A stretch of DNA of 64,000 nt from Helicobacter trogontum (GTDB lineage Bacteria; Campylobacterota; Campylobacteria; Campylobacterales; Helicobacteraceae): positions 124,001-188,000 of the forward strand of contig NZ_JRPL02000001.1 of the NCBI RefSeq assembly GCF_000765905.2. The letters run 5' to 3'. This document shows, piece by piece, positions 9,467-18,063 of the stretch. Position numbers and translations under genes: made by a program. Under the pieces are notes generated by a model, which was given only the letters and a program-made list of their open reading frames with translations, searched no databases and was not told the DNA's origin. How positions within the stretch are numbered: the first letter of the stretch is position 1; every line of letters starts with the position of its first letter.

Positions 9467-10426
9467 TCATATTTTACTAAAATGTTGCATACCAATTGAT
9501 TTACCCATAGAAATTTGAGAATCTAACTGCCATATTTTGTCATCTTTAATAAGTGCGCTGACTGCTGCAGTTGCAAGAAGGATCTCAAAATCAGCCATCA
9601 GTCTTTCCCCATCTTCATAAAGCCCTTGTGTAACAATACCCCGCAAGCATGCTGAAAGATTCGCATGTATATTAATATCACGTTGTCTCATACCAATCAT
9701 GCGTGTTATAGCATCCATGCAATTATGTGCATGAAAACTTGCAAGTACTAAATGCCCACTTAAAGCATGAACGATTGCAAGTTCTAAGACTTTTGCATTC
9801 AGAATCTCACCGATTAAAATCACATCAGGATCTTCTCTTAAACTTGCGATAAGACTGGTTTCAAAATTATTAGAGTGGATACCAATTTCTCTTTGACTAA
9901 TTAAAGATTTATCATTTTTATGAATATATTCTATTGGATCTTCTAATGTCAGTATATGTTTTCTTGCATGTGTATTAATGTAATGTATCATAGCTGCAAG
10001 TGTTGTGCTTTTACCTGCCCCAGTCGTGCCACATACAAGGATTAAGCCACTTGTATTTTCACAAAGCTTTGCTATAGCTGATGGAGCTTGAATAGATTCT
10101 AAAGTTGGTATTTGATTGTTATATACACGGATAGCATAACATATCCCATTTATAGCCTCAAATTTACTAATACGACATCGCACATCTCCGATATAAACGC
10201 TACAACTTTGCTCATTTTGGAGTGTATCACAAAGCCCTTCTATCGCTTCAAATACTACTTGAGACATAACTTTCGAATCTTCATGATAGTTGTAAGGGAG
10301 GATTTGTTTTTTGACACGGAAGTAAATTCTAATATCTTTTATATCATTTCCTATCATATTAAATTGCAGATGTATATCATTGGCATTATATCTTATAGCA
10401 TCATTTATAATTTGCGTTAAAATCAT
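9467..10426 (-). CDS. PilT-like secretion/pilus ATPase
   Basis: Hexameric motor ATPase of the PilT/GspE family, 319 residues, the size of PilT rather than of GspE or PilB. Walker A is GTTGAGKST near residue 133. The Asp box is HILTLEDPIEYIH, Walker B is LREDPDVILIGE (Glu near 207), and the His box is SFHAHNCMDAI. The C-terminus has the PilT-like KSIGMQHF. The PilT retraction motif AIRNLIRE is changed to AVSALIKD, and the zinc tetracysteine of GspE is absent. It is the last gene of an operon with two pseudopilin-like genes and overlaps the preceding one by four bases. It should power pseudopilus assembly or retraction at the inner membrane. Confidence 0.88.
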   Translation of the reverse strand: MILTQIINDAIRYNANDIHLQFNMIGNDIKDIRIYFRVKKQILPYNYHEDSKVMSQVVFEAIEGLCDTLQNEQSCSVYIGDVRCRISKFEAINGICYAIRVYNNQIPTLESIQAPSAIAKLCENTSGLILVCGTTGAGKSTTLAAMIHYINTHARKHILTLEDPIEYIHKNDKSLISQREIGIHSNNFETSLIASLREDPDVILIGEILNAKVLELAIVHALSGHLVLASFHAHNCMDAITRMIGMRQRDINIHANLSACLRGIVTQGLYEDGERLMADFEILLATAAVSALIKDDKIWQLDSQISMGKSIGMQHFSKI

Positions 10427-10881
10427 ATATCTCCTTTCTCTATATCTACAATATATCGTTTAGCATATCGTAGTGGATGTGTACTTAATAATGTTTGTGA
10501 GTGGATAGAAATATCTAATACTTGCGCTTTTATATCATGTTGCGACTTTTCTTCCTTTATAGTTTGGTCATGAAAAATATATTCTCCATAGAAATATGGA
10601 TCAAATTGTATAGAATCTTTTTTGCAAGATTGACTATCGTATTGCTTATAACATTGCAGGGCAATATCATGCAAAGTTTTTGCATATAAATGTGATTGTT
10701 TTTGAAAATAAAGCATGAGCATAATATCTTGCTTTACACTTAGTGTTCGCACTGTATGCAGGACACTAAGACTTATAGCAAGTGTGACAAGCAAAGCATA
10801 AAGACTGATAAAACCATGTTTTATTTGAAACTTACATTTTACACATATAAAATCACTTCCTTTAGTATCTCTTATCAGCAT
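10423..10881 (-). CDS. Pseudopilin-like protein without Glu5 (GspK/PilX-like)
   Basis: A protein of 152 residues with a basic leader of about 23 residues ending in Gly (QIKHG), then FISLYALLVTLAISLSVL, one hydrophobic helix. This fits a prepilin peptidase site (Gly before Phe), but the fifth mature residue is Tyr instead of the usual Glu. Loss of Glu5 is known for GspK-type minor pseudopilins at the tip. The rest is polar, with several Cys and no recognised domain. It lies three bases after the other pseudopilin gene and overlaps the ATPase gene, so a shared function is likely. The exact family is inferred. Confidence 0.6.
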   Translation of the reverse strand: MLIRDTKGSDFICVKCKFQIKHGFISLYALLVTLAISLSVLHTVRTLSVKQDIMLMLYFQKQSHLYAKTLHDIALQCYKQYDSQSCKKDSIQFDPYFYGEYIFHDQTIKEEKSQHDIKAQVLDISIHSQTLLSTHPLRYAKRYIVDIEKGDI

Positions 10882-10884
10882 AGT

Positions 10885-11388
10885 TTACCTTACTTTTTCA
10901 ATCAATATAGAATCTGATATACACATATAAAAAGAGCAGATACTATATGAGAGAATATCATGTGAATTTACTTGCATTCTATCAAACTGCATGCTTTTAA
11001 CATTATGTAATAATATAGCATTATTAAAATAAAGATTATTATTTTGCAATGTTAAAATAGATTTTGTGGTTTGCAGGGAAAAATTCATATACTCATTTTG
11101 TTCTGTCTCAATAAATAGCTCTTTATATTGTTCCCATGTTATATTGTTTTGTGTTATTGCGATACTTTCTGGCTTAATACTACCTAGCTGTCTATTAATA
11201 AAAAGTTGTGTTTCAAAAAGGCTGGTATTTGTAACAAGGAAATGTTGTATCGTATAGTTTTGTGCTTTTAAAGCACTTATACTCCGCATAAGACTTACAC
11301 CCAAGATTCCAATAATAAATATCGCTAGTAATACTTCAAGAACACTAAAACCATTCTTTGTATTGATAATATTTTCTCTATATTGCAA
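10885..11388 (-). CDS. Type IV pilin-like pseudopilin
   Basis: First gene of the three-gene operon, 167 residues. A short leader ends in KNG, followed by FSVLEVLLAIFIIGILGVSL. This is a textbook class III signal: Gly before Phe at the cleavage site, Glu at mature position 5, then an unbroken hydrophobic helix. The polar domain has no domain I recognise. A prepilin peptidase would cleave after the Gly and the helix would anchor or pack in a fibre. The size fits a minor pseudopilin such as GspI or GspJ, or the Campylobacter Cts proteins. The peptidase candidate is about 8 kb away at 19072-19896. Confidence 0.8.
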   Translation of the reverse strand: MQYRENIINTKNGFSVLEVLLAIFIIGILGVSLMRSISALKAQNYTIQHFLVTNTSLFETQLFINRQLGSIKPESIAITQNNITWEQYKELFIETEQNEYMNFSLQTTKSILTLQNNNLYFNNAILLHNVKSMQFDRMQVNSHDILSYSICSFYMCISDSILIEKVR

Positions 11389-11676
11389 GTAAAACTCATA
11401 TTATGTTTTTAATTCTCATGATATTGTAGCATATTTGCGATATTTAGCTATTACACCATTATATTTTAATAAGCTCATCCTTAGTAAAGATTCCACGTAT
11501 AAAACTTAAATGCAATGTTTGTAATGCCACATATCACAAAAGAATAACACTAAAGATCTTAAAGATAATATAGAACAATACTCTATGAGAGTTCTTTATC
11601 CTTATAGAATCCACACAAAACCATACTTTCAAAATTATTTTTCTAATTTAGAGAGTTATCTTTTAAGTGTTAAATT

Positions 11677-12267
11677 TTAACGTTTGGAATTAAGTAATTG
11701 TATATCACAATATTGCACTTGATTTTTATTAACCACCATAGACCAAAATTGACTTGTTTCACCGCGTTTTAGATTAAATTTTTTACTTCCACATTTTACA
11801 AACTGCAACACGCCATTCTCATCATAATGTGCCACTGCTGCTAACTTACCATCTTCAAAGTATATTTTATGATCCCCCTTGCCATCCCCATTCATTATAA
11901 CACCCTCTAATTTAAGCTTCCCGCTTGCATAATACACTTTTACATTACCATTTTCCTCATCATCTTTAAATGGGATTTCAGAGAGAATATTGCCATTTTC
12001 ATAGTATCGCCTTTCGATACCATTTTGTTCATCATTTTCATAGGGTATTTCAAGCTGAAGTTTCCCATTTGGATAATATTGCCTTGCAATACCATTTTTT
12101 TGACCATGTTTATAAGGCATTTCTAATCCATCCTCACGATACACAACGCAGCCATTTTCTCTGTCCGTATCATTTTCACACTCTTTTAGCTTTTTTGCAT
12201 ATAAACCTTGCCATGCAAGAGCACTTATAATCCCAAAACTCACTACCATTCTTCTGATACCATACAT
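11677..12267 (-). CDS. Secreted MORN-repeat (YwqK-like) protein
   Basis: Exported protein of 196 residues with a signal peptide ending near WQGLYA. The middle carries at least four tandem units of about 23 residues with the pattern G-x-x-x-x-Y-Y-x-N-G-K-L, as in YYPNGKLQLEIPY, YYENGNILSEIPF, YYASGKLKLEGV and YFEDGKLAAVAHY. This is the MORN or YwqK-antitoxin-like repeat. The function of secreted members in Helicobacter is not established; some related proteins act as immunity or antitoxin partners. The start has AGGAGTTTTAT upstream. It stands alone. A second, different MORN protein is at 37055-37498. Confidence 0.75.
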   Translation of the reverse strand: MYGIRRMVVSFGIISALAWQGLYAKKLKECENDTDRENGCVVYREDGLEMPYKHGQKNGIARQYYPNGKLQLEIPYENDEQNGIERRYYENGNILSEIPFKDDEENGNVKVYYASGKLKLEGVIMNGDGKGDHKIYFEDGKLAAVAHYDENGVLQFVKCGSKKFNLKRGETSQFWSMVVNKNQVQYCDIQLLNSKR

Positions 12268-12828
12268 ATAAAACTCCTACTCAAACAAAATATTCTAATT
12301 TTATAAAAAATAAAATAGATTAGCAAGAATAAAAATGAATAGAATAATATTATCTTATTAGAGATCTTATAATAGTTGTATTGGTTTTATTGTTAGTTTT
12401 GTGTGTAGCGCAATATTCACACATACAAGCAATTTGCTTTCAATAGAAAAATTATCTTTTATAACATGAAAATTATTAATATTAGATATCAATAAAAATA
12501 TAATCATGTATATATTAAAAAGCTCTCCTTATAGTTAAAACACACATAGTGAAAAAACAAACAACAGATTTATTATTATAAGATTCTAAGTTTAAGTAAG
12601 AAATGGGTATGCTTAGCTTAAGTATAATTCTAATTGTAAGATAAAATCTATATAAATAATTAATGTTTATTTCTGTAAGAATATAAAATAATAAGTTTTA
12701 TATGATACATGTTGTAATAAAAATACAAATGTGATACATAAAATACATATGTAACACATTTTACATAGAAGGGCTATTTAGCCATGCAAACTTTTAAAGC
12801 ATAACTATTTAGCACACCAACCTTATAT
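12268..12828. other. Spacer downstream of dnaK
   Basis: About 560 AT-rich bases. A small hairpin GGCTATTTAGCC (12772-12783) downstream of dnaK might contribute to termination, but it lacks a good T-run. A run of ATACAT-like short repeats lies near 12700-12770. No gene or gene remnant is recognisable. Confidence 0.5.
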
Positions 12829-14736
12829 TTACTTCTCATCAACCACTTCAGCATCAATCACATCATCATCTTTTTTCTTTACTTCATTTTGCTGTGTGCC
12901 CTGTGGATTTGCTCCAGCATTTGCACCTTGTGCTGCTGCTAATTTTGCAAAAACTTCATTTAGCTCTTTTATTTTAGATTCTATATCTGCTTTACTCGCA
13001 GACTCATTTTTTAGAACCTCTTTTAATGAATTTTTTACATTTTCAGCTTCAGCTAATACACTTTCATCGATTTTACCTTTATTTTCATCTTTACGCATTT
13101 CTTCTATGCTTTTTTCGACTTGATAGACAAGATTATCCCCTTGATTTCTTGCTTCTATTGCTTCTTTACGCTTAGAATCTTCTTCTTTATGTAACTCAGC
13201 ATCTTTTACCATTTTTTCAATTTCTTCTTCAGATAAACCACTTGAGCCTGTGATTTTGATCTCTTGTGATTTACCTGTATTTTTGTCCTTTGCTGACACA
13301 GTTAAGATTCCATTTGCATCAATATCAAGTGTTACTTCGATTTGTGGCACACCTCTTGGTGCTGGTGCAATACCTTGCAAATCAAAATTTCCAAGTTTTT
13401 TATTATCCCTTGCAAGTTCTCTTTCACCTTGGAAAATCTGTATAGAAACTGCAGGTTGATTATCTTCAGCAGTAGAAAAAACTTGTGATTTTTTCGCAGG
13501 GATTGTTGTGCCTTTTTCAATGATTTTTGACATTACGCCACCCAAAGTTTCAATACCAAGACTTAATGGTGTTACATCAAGCAAGAGCACATCTTTAACA
13601 TCACCTTTAAGTACCCCGCCTTGAATAGCTGCGCCAACTGCTACAACCTCATCTGGATTCACAGATTTATTAAGCTCTTTACCGATAAATTCTTTTACAC
13701 GTTGCTGTACTTTTGGAATCCTTGTAGAACCGCCAACCATAACAACTTCGCTAATCTCACTTTTATCAAGCCCTGCATCTTTAATTACAGAATCAATCTT
13801 TTTAATAGTATCTTCAATAAGACCATTAATTAGTGTTTCAAACTTTGCTCTTGTAAGTTTTTTCACTAAGTGCTTTGGTCCACTTGCATCTGCAGTAATA
13901 AAAGGTAGATTAATCTCTGTTTCAGTTGCACTGCTTAACTCTTTTTTTGCATTCTCTGCAGAATCTTTTAATCGCTGCAATGCCATAACATCATTTTTTA
14001 AATCAATGCCTTCATCATTTTTAAATTCTTCACTTACCCAATCAATAATTTTGTTATCAAAATCATCGCCACCTAAGAATGCGTCTCCACCAGTTGCCAA
14101 TACTTCTACAACATTATCACCTGTTTCTAGTACAGTAACATCAAATGTTCCGCCACCCAAATCATATACCATGATTTTTTCAGAATCTTTTTTATCCAAA
14201 CCATAAGCAAGAGCAGCAGAAGTAGGCTCATTAATAATTCTTAATACATTCAATCCTGCGATTGTACCTGCTTCTTTTGTCGCTTTTCTTTGTGCATCAT
14301 TAAAGTATGCTGGCACGGTAATAACTGCTTCTGTAACACTTTCACCAAGATAGCTTTCTGCATCTTCCTTGATTTTCATAAGAATCTTTGCTGAAATTTC
14401 TTGCGGAGTATAGATTTTATCAGCAATTTCTACTGCACAAGCTCCATTTCTATCAATGATTTTATAAGGCAGCCTCTTTTCTGCTTCTTTTGCCTTATCT
14501 TCATTAAACATAAGCCCCATAATTCTTTTAATAGAATAAATAGTTTTTTGCGGGTTTGTAATAGCCTGTCTTTTTGCAGGTTCACCTACTAAAATCTCAC
14601 CTTTATCTGTAAAAGCAACAATCGAAGGAGTCGTATTTTTTCCTTCTTTATTTGCAATAATTTTGCCTTCATTTCCTTCAAAAACCGCCATTGCTGAATT
14701 TGTTGTTCCTAAATCAATTCCTATAACTTTACTCAT
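12829..14736 (-). CDS. dnaK: Chaperone DnaK (Hsp70)
   Basis: ATP-driven folding chaperone. The nucleotide-binding domain starts [17 protein letters not shown] and contains [15 protein letters not shown] and the connect-2 region [14 protein letters not shown]. The linker [15 protein letters not shown] leads into the substrate-binding domain, and the protein ends in the acidic tail [13 protein letters not shown]. It has 635 residues from the ATG at 14736, chosen because AAAGGG lies six to seven bases before it; an ATG five codons upstream lacks this. It is the third gene of hrcA-grpE-dnaK, 21 bases after grpE, and is controlled through the CIRCE element upstream of hrcA. It works with GrpE and a DnaJ that is not in the window. 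Confidence 0.98.
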   Translation of the reverse strand: MSKVIGIDLGTTNSAMAVFEGNEGKIIANKEGKNTTPSIVAFTDKGEILVGEPAKRQAITNPQKTIYSIKRIMGLMFNEDKAKEAEKRLPYKIIDRNGACAVEIADKIYTPQEISAKILMKIKEDAESYLGESVTEAVITVPAYFNDAQRKATKEAGTIAGLNVLRIINEPTSAALAYGLDKKDSEKIMVYDLGGGTFDVTVLETGDNVVEVLATGGDAFLGGDDFDNKIIDWVSEEFKNDEGIDLKNDVMALQRLKDSAENAKKELSSATETEINLPFITADASGPKHLVKKLTRAKFETLINGLIEDTIKKIDSVIKDAGLDKSEISEVVMVGGSTRIPKVQQRVKEFIGKELNKSVNPDEVVAVGAAIQGGVLKGDVKDVLLLDVTPLSLGIETLGGVMSKIIEKGTTIPAKKSQVFSTAEDNQPAVSIQIFQGERELARDNKKLGNFDLQGIAPAPRGVPQIEVTLDIDANGILTVSAKDKNTGKSQEIKITGSSGLSEEEIEKMVKDAELHKEEDSKRKEAIEARNQGDNLVYQVEKSIEEMRKDENKGKIDESVLAEAENVKNSLKEVLKNESASKADIESKIKELNEVFAKLAAAQGANAGANPQGTQQNEVKKKDDDVIDAEVVDEK

Positions 14737-14757
14737 ATTATACCCTTTCAAATAAAA

Positions 14758-15321
14758 TTAATTTTTTACAATACTTACCATTGCTGGACGCAATGTTCGC
14801 TCTTTATATTTGTAACCTTTTTGCAATACTTGTTTTATTGCACCATCTTCCTTTTCATCATCTTTTACTTGCATGATAGCATCATGTAAATTTGGATCAA
14901 AACCATTTTCTGTGTTAATTACCTCTACCCCATGCTTACTCAAAACCTTATTAAAATTACCAAGCACAAGATTTAAACCCTCTGCAATCTTATCACCACT
15001 AGGCAATGCATTTGCAGATTCTAAAGCCTTTTCAAGCGTGTCGATAACAGGTAACAAATCCTTTAAAATGTTTTGATTTGCATATTCAAGAGCTTGTGCC
15101 TTTTCCTTTTCAAGCCGCTTTTTTACATTCTCAAAATCCGCATGTGTGCGTAAATATTGATCTTGCAAATCTTTTATTTTTTGCTCCAATATATGTTCAT
15201 CTTGCTCAAACTTTGCAATTTCTTCTGAATCTATTTGAGATTCTATATTATTTGTTTCATCGCTAGCTTGAGTAGATTCAACATCATTAGATACTTCTTC
15301 ATTTTCTATATCTTTTGACAT
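14758..15321 (-). CDS. grpE: Nucleotide exchange factor GrpE
   Basis: Releases ADP from DnaK. The protein has 187 residues: an acidic N-terminus, a long coiled coil (EQDEHILEQKIKDLQDQYLR, then FENVKKRLEKEK), and the C-terminal beta domain with GVEVINTENGFDPNLHDAIM and the final KGYKYKERTLRPAMVSI. The start at 15321 has AAAGGAG about six bases upstream; an ATG 11 codons earlier does not. It is the middle gene of the heat-shock operon, separated from hrcA by 127 bases that hold a strong hairpin. Confidence 0.97.
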   Translation of the reverse strand: MSKDIENEEVSNDVESTQASDETNNIESQIDSEEIAKFEQDEHILEQKIKDLQDQYLRTHADFENVKKRLEKEKAQALEYANQNILKDLLPVIDTLEKALESANALPSGDKIAEGLNLVLGNFNKVLSKHGVEVINTENGFDPNLHDAIMQVKDDEKEDGAIKQVLQKGYKYKERTLRPAMVSIVKN

Positions 15322-15368
15322 ATATACTCCTTTCTCTTTTATTGAAGATTCCAAGTTACCTTCTTATC

Positions 15369-15415
15369 ACGTTAGTAAGGAGTTCCTTATCATTTAAAAA
15401 ACTCCTTACTAACGT
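15369..15415. repeat. 16-bp perfect inverted repeat between hrcA and grpE
   Basis: Left arm 15369-15384 (ACGTTAGTAAGGAGTT) and right arm 15400-15415 (AACTCCTTACTAACGT) are exactly complementary, with a 15-base loop. In the operon's transcript this would be a very stable hairpin between the repressor cistron and the chaperone cistrons. There is no poly-T after it on the minus strand, so it is more likely a processing or stability element than a strong terminator. Confidence 0.75.
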
Positions 15416-15448
15416 CTAACAATAAGATTCTAATAACTTAAAGAATCT

Positions 15449-16270
15449 TTATACAAAATTATTAAAACCTAATTTTGTATAAAAACTCTTGTAATCACAT
15501 AGCAAACCGCCAATACACATCATTCTTGCTTGATATATATTGTGTGTCTTTGCATTTTCATATAAAACATCATGTATGATGGCTAAATGCCCATTTGACA
15601 CAATATGATCAAAGTAAATTCCATTACTACATGATAAAAGTGTTTTACCCTGTATTGCATTAAGATATTGCGTTGCGTTGTTTTGCGCGATAGTGCCTAT
15701 ATACTCGCTACCACACTGAAAACAATGCTCTTCAGAATCTACTTGCAACAACGCCATAAGCTTTCGCCTTAACTCACCTGCACCAACTTCACTTGCAACC
15801 TTTAGAATATCATGTATATCTGTTAGCACAAAAGATTCTAAAAAACGTTGTAACGCTTCAGAATATTGAATTAATGTTTCACCACGACTAAATTTTAAGA
15901 TAAGATAGCCATGCGTATTTATTACAGATTCTAAGCGATTATCATCTTTTGGAATCACAATACAATAGATTGCATAATCTGCGCTTAGAGTTTGCAATTT
16001 TGTTGTATTAATTACTACCTCATTCTGATATACATGTTGCAATACATTTTTCCAATATGTATATAAGGTGGCCTCTGTTGGAATTCGGCCGCTACTAATA
16101 TGTGGTTGGAATAAAGCACCTTCTTTTTCTAAAATTTTAAAATAATTGCGAATGGTAGCAGATGAGACAGAGAGATTTTGTCTTGATTTTAAAAACTCTG
16201 AACCAATAGGCTCTTTGCTCTTAATATATTCTTCTATAATTCCAGTAAGCAACTCTCTCTTTATACTCAT
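15449..16270 (-). CDS. hrcA: Heat-inducible transcription repressor HrcA
   Basis: Repressor that binds CIRCE operators and shuts off chaperone operons. It has an N-terminal winged helix (LLTGIIEEYIKSKEPIGSEF, then SSATIRNYFKILEKEGAL and HISSGRIPTEATLYTYW), typical of HrcA, followed by the effector domain. It has 273 residues from the ATG at 16270, chosen because GAGG lies six bases upstream; the longer open frame to 16333 overlaps the probable promoter and operator. It is the first gene of hrcA-grpE-dnaK, as in H. pylori, and is autoregulated through the CIRCE element just upstream. Confidence 0.93.
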   Translation of the reverse strand: MSIKRELLTGIIEEYIKSKEPIGSEFLKSRQNLSVSSATIRNYFKILEKEGALFQPHISSGRIPTEATLYTYWKNVLQHVYQNEVVINTTKLQTLSADYAIYCIVIPKDDNRLESVINTHGYLILKFSRGETLIQYSEALQRFLESFVLTDIHDILKVASEVGAGELRRKLMALLQVDSEEHCFQCGSEYIGTIAQNNATQYLNAIQGKTLLSCSNGIYFDHIVSNGHLAIIHDVLYENAKTHNIYQARMMCIGGLLCDYKSFYTKLGFNNFV

Positions 16271-16301
16271 GCAAAACCTCATTTGCAAAAATTTGAATGG
16301 T

Positions 16302-16307
16302 ATTATA
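16302..16307 (-). promoter_or_regulatory. Probable -10 element of the hrcA operon
   Basis: On the minus strand this reads TATAAT, about 32 bases before the chosen hrcA start. The -35 position would fall at the edge of the CIRCE element, so HrcA binding would block polymerase. Confidence 0.5.
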
Positions 16308-16326
16308 ACATAAAAAGTAAATAGAA

Positions 16327-16353
16327 TTAGCACTTGATATAAAAAATTGCTAA
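16327..16353. promoter_or_regulatory. CIRCE operator for HrcA
   Basis: Arms TTAGCACTT (16327-16335) and AATTGCTAA (16345-16353) are separated by exactly nine bases. This fits the CIRCE consensus TTAGCACTC-N9-GAGTGCTAA with two changes, one at the inner end of each arm region. It lies about 57 bases upstream of the hrcA start. Arm sequence, spacing and position together make the identification strong. Confidence 0.88.
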
Positions 16354-16734
16354 ATTTTTAAAAAACTTTAGTCAATATATATAAACTTTTATTATTTATA
16401 AAACTTAGAAATTTTATATACATATACTAAATAATATATTTTATGGATGATAAATATTATTAGTAAAGTTTATAGTTTTTAGAGAAAAAGATAATAAAGT
16501 ATAGAAGATCTATTGCTTTTTTACTCATACATCTTATAAGTAAAGCTATTGGGATTTCTGTAGGTATTTAAAAATAAAATTGCTTTAGTAAGAAAAAAGA
16601 AATAGATTTCAAAAGGCTAGATTCTATAAGTTTTTCTGTATATCATTAAGGCTAAAACTAGTTTATTTTCTTGGTTTAATGGAATTTAGTTAGAGTATTT
16701 GTTTATTTTTAGTTTTTGAATGCAAATATTTCTA
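16354..16734. other. Spacer upstream of the heat-shock operon
   Basis: About 380 AT-rich bases between CIRCE and the end of the unknown minus-strand gene. I see no gene, no clear terminator and no repeat. Confidence 0.5.
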
Positions 16735-17286
16735 TCAGTCCTTAGGAGTATTATTCTTTAATGTATCATAAATTTTTTGTGAAAGCTCATTAAAAAGTAA
16801 TTCAATTTGCCCACTTAAAGCTGGGTTTGTCTGCTGTATAACTTCTTGCATTTTTTGTTGTTTGATGGCTTCAATCATATCTACATTTGCTTGATTTGAT
16901 GATATGGGTTTAGATTGTTGTGCATGAATTTTTTTTGCCTGATGTGTCGTTTTATTATATTTTAGTTCATTTTGCTGTAATGCATGCATATCTTTTTGAA
17001 AAATTTGAGCTTGTTTTGCATTAACATGGCTGTAAAACTCATGAAGTTGAAAAAACATTTCATAAACACTGCATGGGATACGCAAATCACTCCCAATTAC
17101 ACAAATTGGAATATGTGTGAATTTCTCTTTTGTGAGCACAGAATCTGTAATAATGAAATCTGCCTTATCAATTGCACTTAAATGCCCTTTCAAATAAAAT
17201 CCAAGTGATAAAGATAAAAATATATTTTTACATGCTAGATGAATTTTTACATCATCTTCAGCAATGCTTGGTTGTAATTGTTGCAT
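16735..17286 (-). CDS. Hypothetical protein downstream of truA
   Basis: I do not recognise this protein of 183 residues. The first 90 residues look like a compact alpha/beta domain (DDVKIHLACKNIFLSLSLGF, then DFIITDSVL and IPICVIGSDLRIPCS), reminiscent of a receiver-like or nucleotide-binding fold. A Gln/Lys-rich linker and a helical C-terminus follow (QIELLFNELSQKIYDTL). There is no signal peptide, so it should be cytoplasmic. It starts nine bases after the truA stop with an AAGG ribosome binding site and is probably the last gene of the operon. Confidence 0.65.
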   Translation of the reverse strand: MQQLQPSIAEDDVKIHLACKNIFLSLSLGFYLKGHLSAIDKADFIITDSVLTKEKFTHIPICVIGSDLRIPCSVYEMFFQLHEFYSHVNAKQAQIFQKDMHALQQNELKYNKTTHQAKKIHAQQSKPISSNQANVDMIEAIKQQKMQEVIQQTNPALSGQIELLFNELSQKIYDTLKNNTPKD

Positions 17287-17295
17287 AATTCTACC

Positions 17296-18063
17296 TTATT
17301 TATATAAAATGCGGTGAAGATATAACCCGCATGCTGGGGCTAATTCTCTCACACATAAATTTGTCTCTAATGTTACATCATTTTGTATTTGACGTCTAAG
17401 ATTTTGCAATGTAATTCTACCTAAACTAAACTCAAAACAAGCTTTAAGCATAATTCTTACTTGCGAACGCAAAAAACCATTTGCTCCAATATGCACGACA
17501 AAACACGGAATATTATGAATTTTTGCTGGAAAAATATGTGTTTTTAGAATGGTTCGTATAGAATCTTTTGTTTCACTACCATTTTTTTTAAAAAGTGTGA
17601 AGTCATGTGTGCCTATAAACTCGCATAAAGCAGTTTGCAATAAAGTAATATCCCCATGTTTTACCTTTGCAATATAAGCATTATAAAAAGGCAGTATTTC
17701 TTCTTGCGTAAAAATATAGCGATAAAATCTCACTTTTGCACTAAAACGTGCATGAAAGCTGGAATCTGCAATAAATATCTGCTTAATCAATATAAAAGGA
17801 TATAATCTATCATTAAGTAATTTTTGCATTTTTTCTAATGACATAAATAAGTGGGCATGAAAATTAATGACTTGGTTTGTTGCATGCACATTTTTATCTG
17901 TGCGACCACTGCCTATAATATGTGTTTTTATGCCAATCTTTTGCAAAGTAAGTTCAAAAAAGTCCGCTACGCTAAGTAAGCCATCTGTATGGTTCTGATG
18001 ACTAAAACCGCAAAATTTTGATCCATCATAGGCAATAATACAAACAATATTACTAAGGCTCAT
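17296..18063 (-). CDS. truA: tRNA pseudouridine synthase A
   Basis: Converts uridines 38-40 of the tRNA anticodon stem to pseudouridine. It starts CIIAYDGSKFCGFSHQ, the usual first strand. The catalytic Asp lies in GSGRTDKNVHATNQVINF. The later motif GANGFLRSQVRIMLKAC is also typical. The 255 residues are normal. The ATG overlaps the stop of the LptF/LptG-type gene, so translation is coupled. The same two genes are neighbours in H. pylori (from memory). Confidence 0.95.
   Translation of the reverse strand: MSLSNIVCIIAYDGSKFCGFSHQNHTDGLLSVADFFELTLQKIGIKTHIIGSGRTDKNVHATNQVINFHAHLFMSLEKMQKLLNDRLYPFILIKQIFIADSSFHARFSAKVRFYRYIFTQEEILPFYNAYIAKVKHGDITLLQTALCEFIGTHDFTLFKKNGSETKDSIRTILKTHIFPAKIHNIPCFVVHIGANGFLRSQVRIMLKACFEFSLGRITLQNLRRQIQNDVTLETNLCVRELAPACGLYLHRILYK

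Noticed and set aside
9467-11388. Reading the pseudopilin operon as a complete type IV pilus system
   Set aside because: Secretin, platform protein and extension ATPase are not in the window, so only a partial or dispersed system can be claimed.
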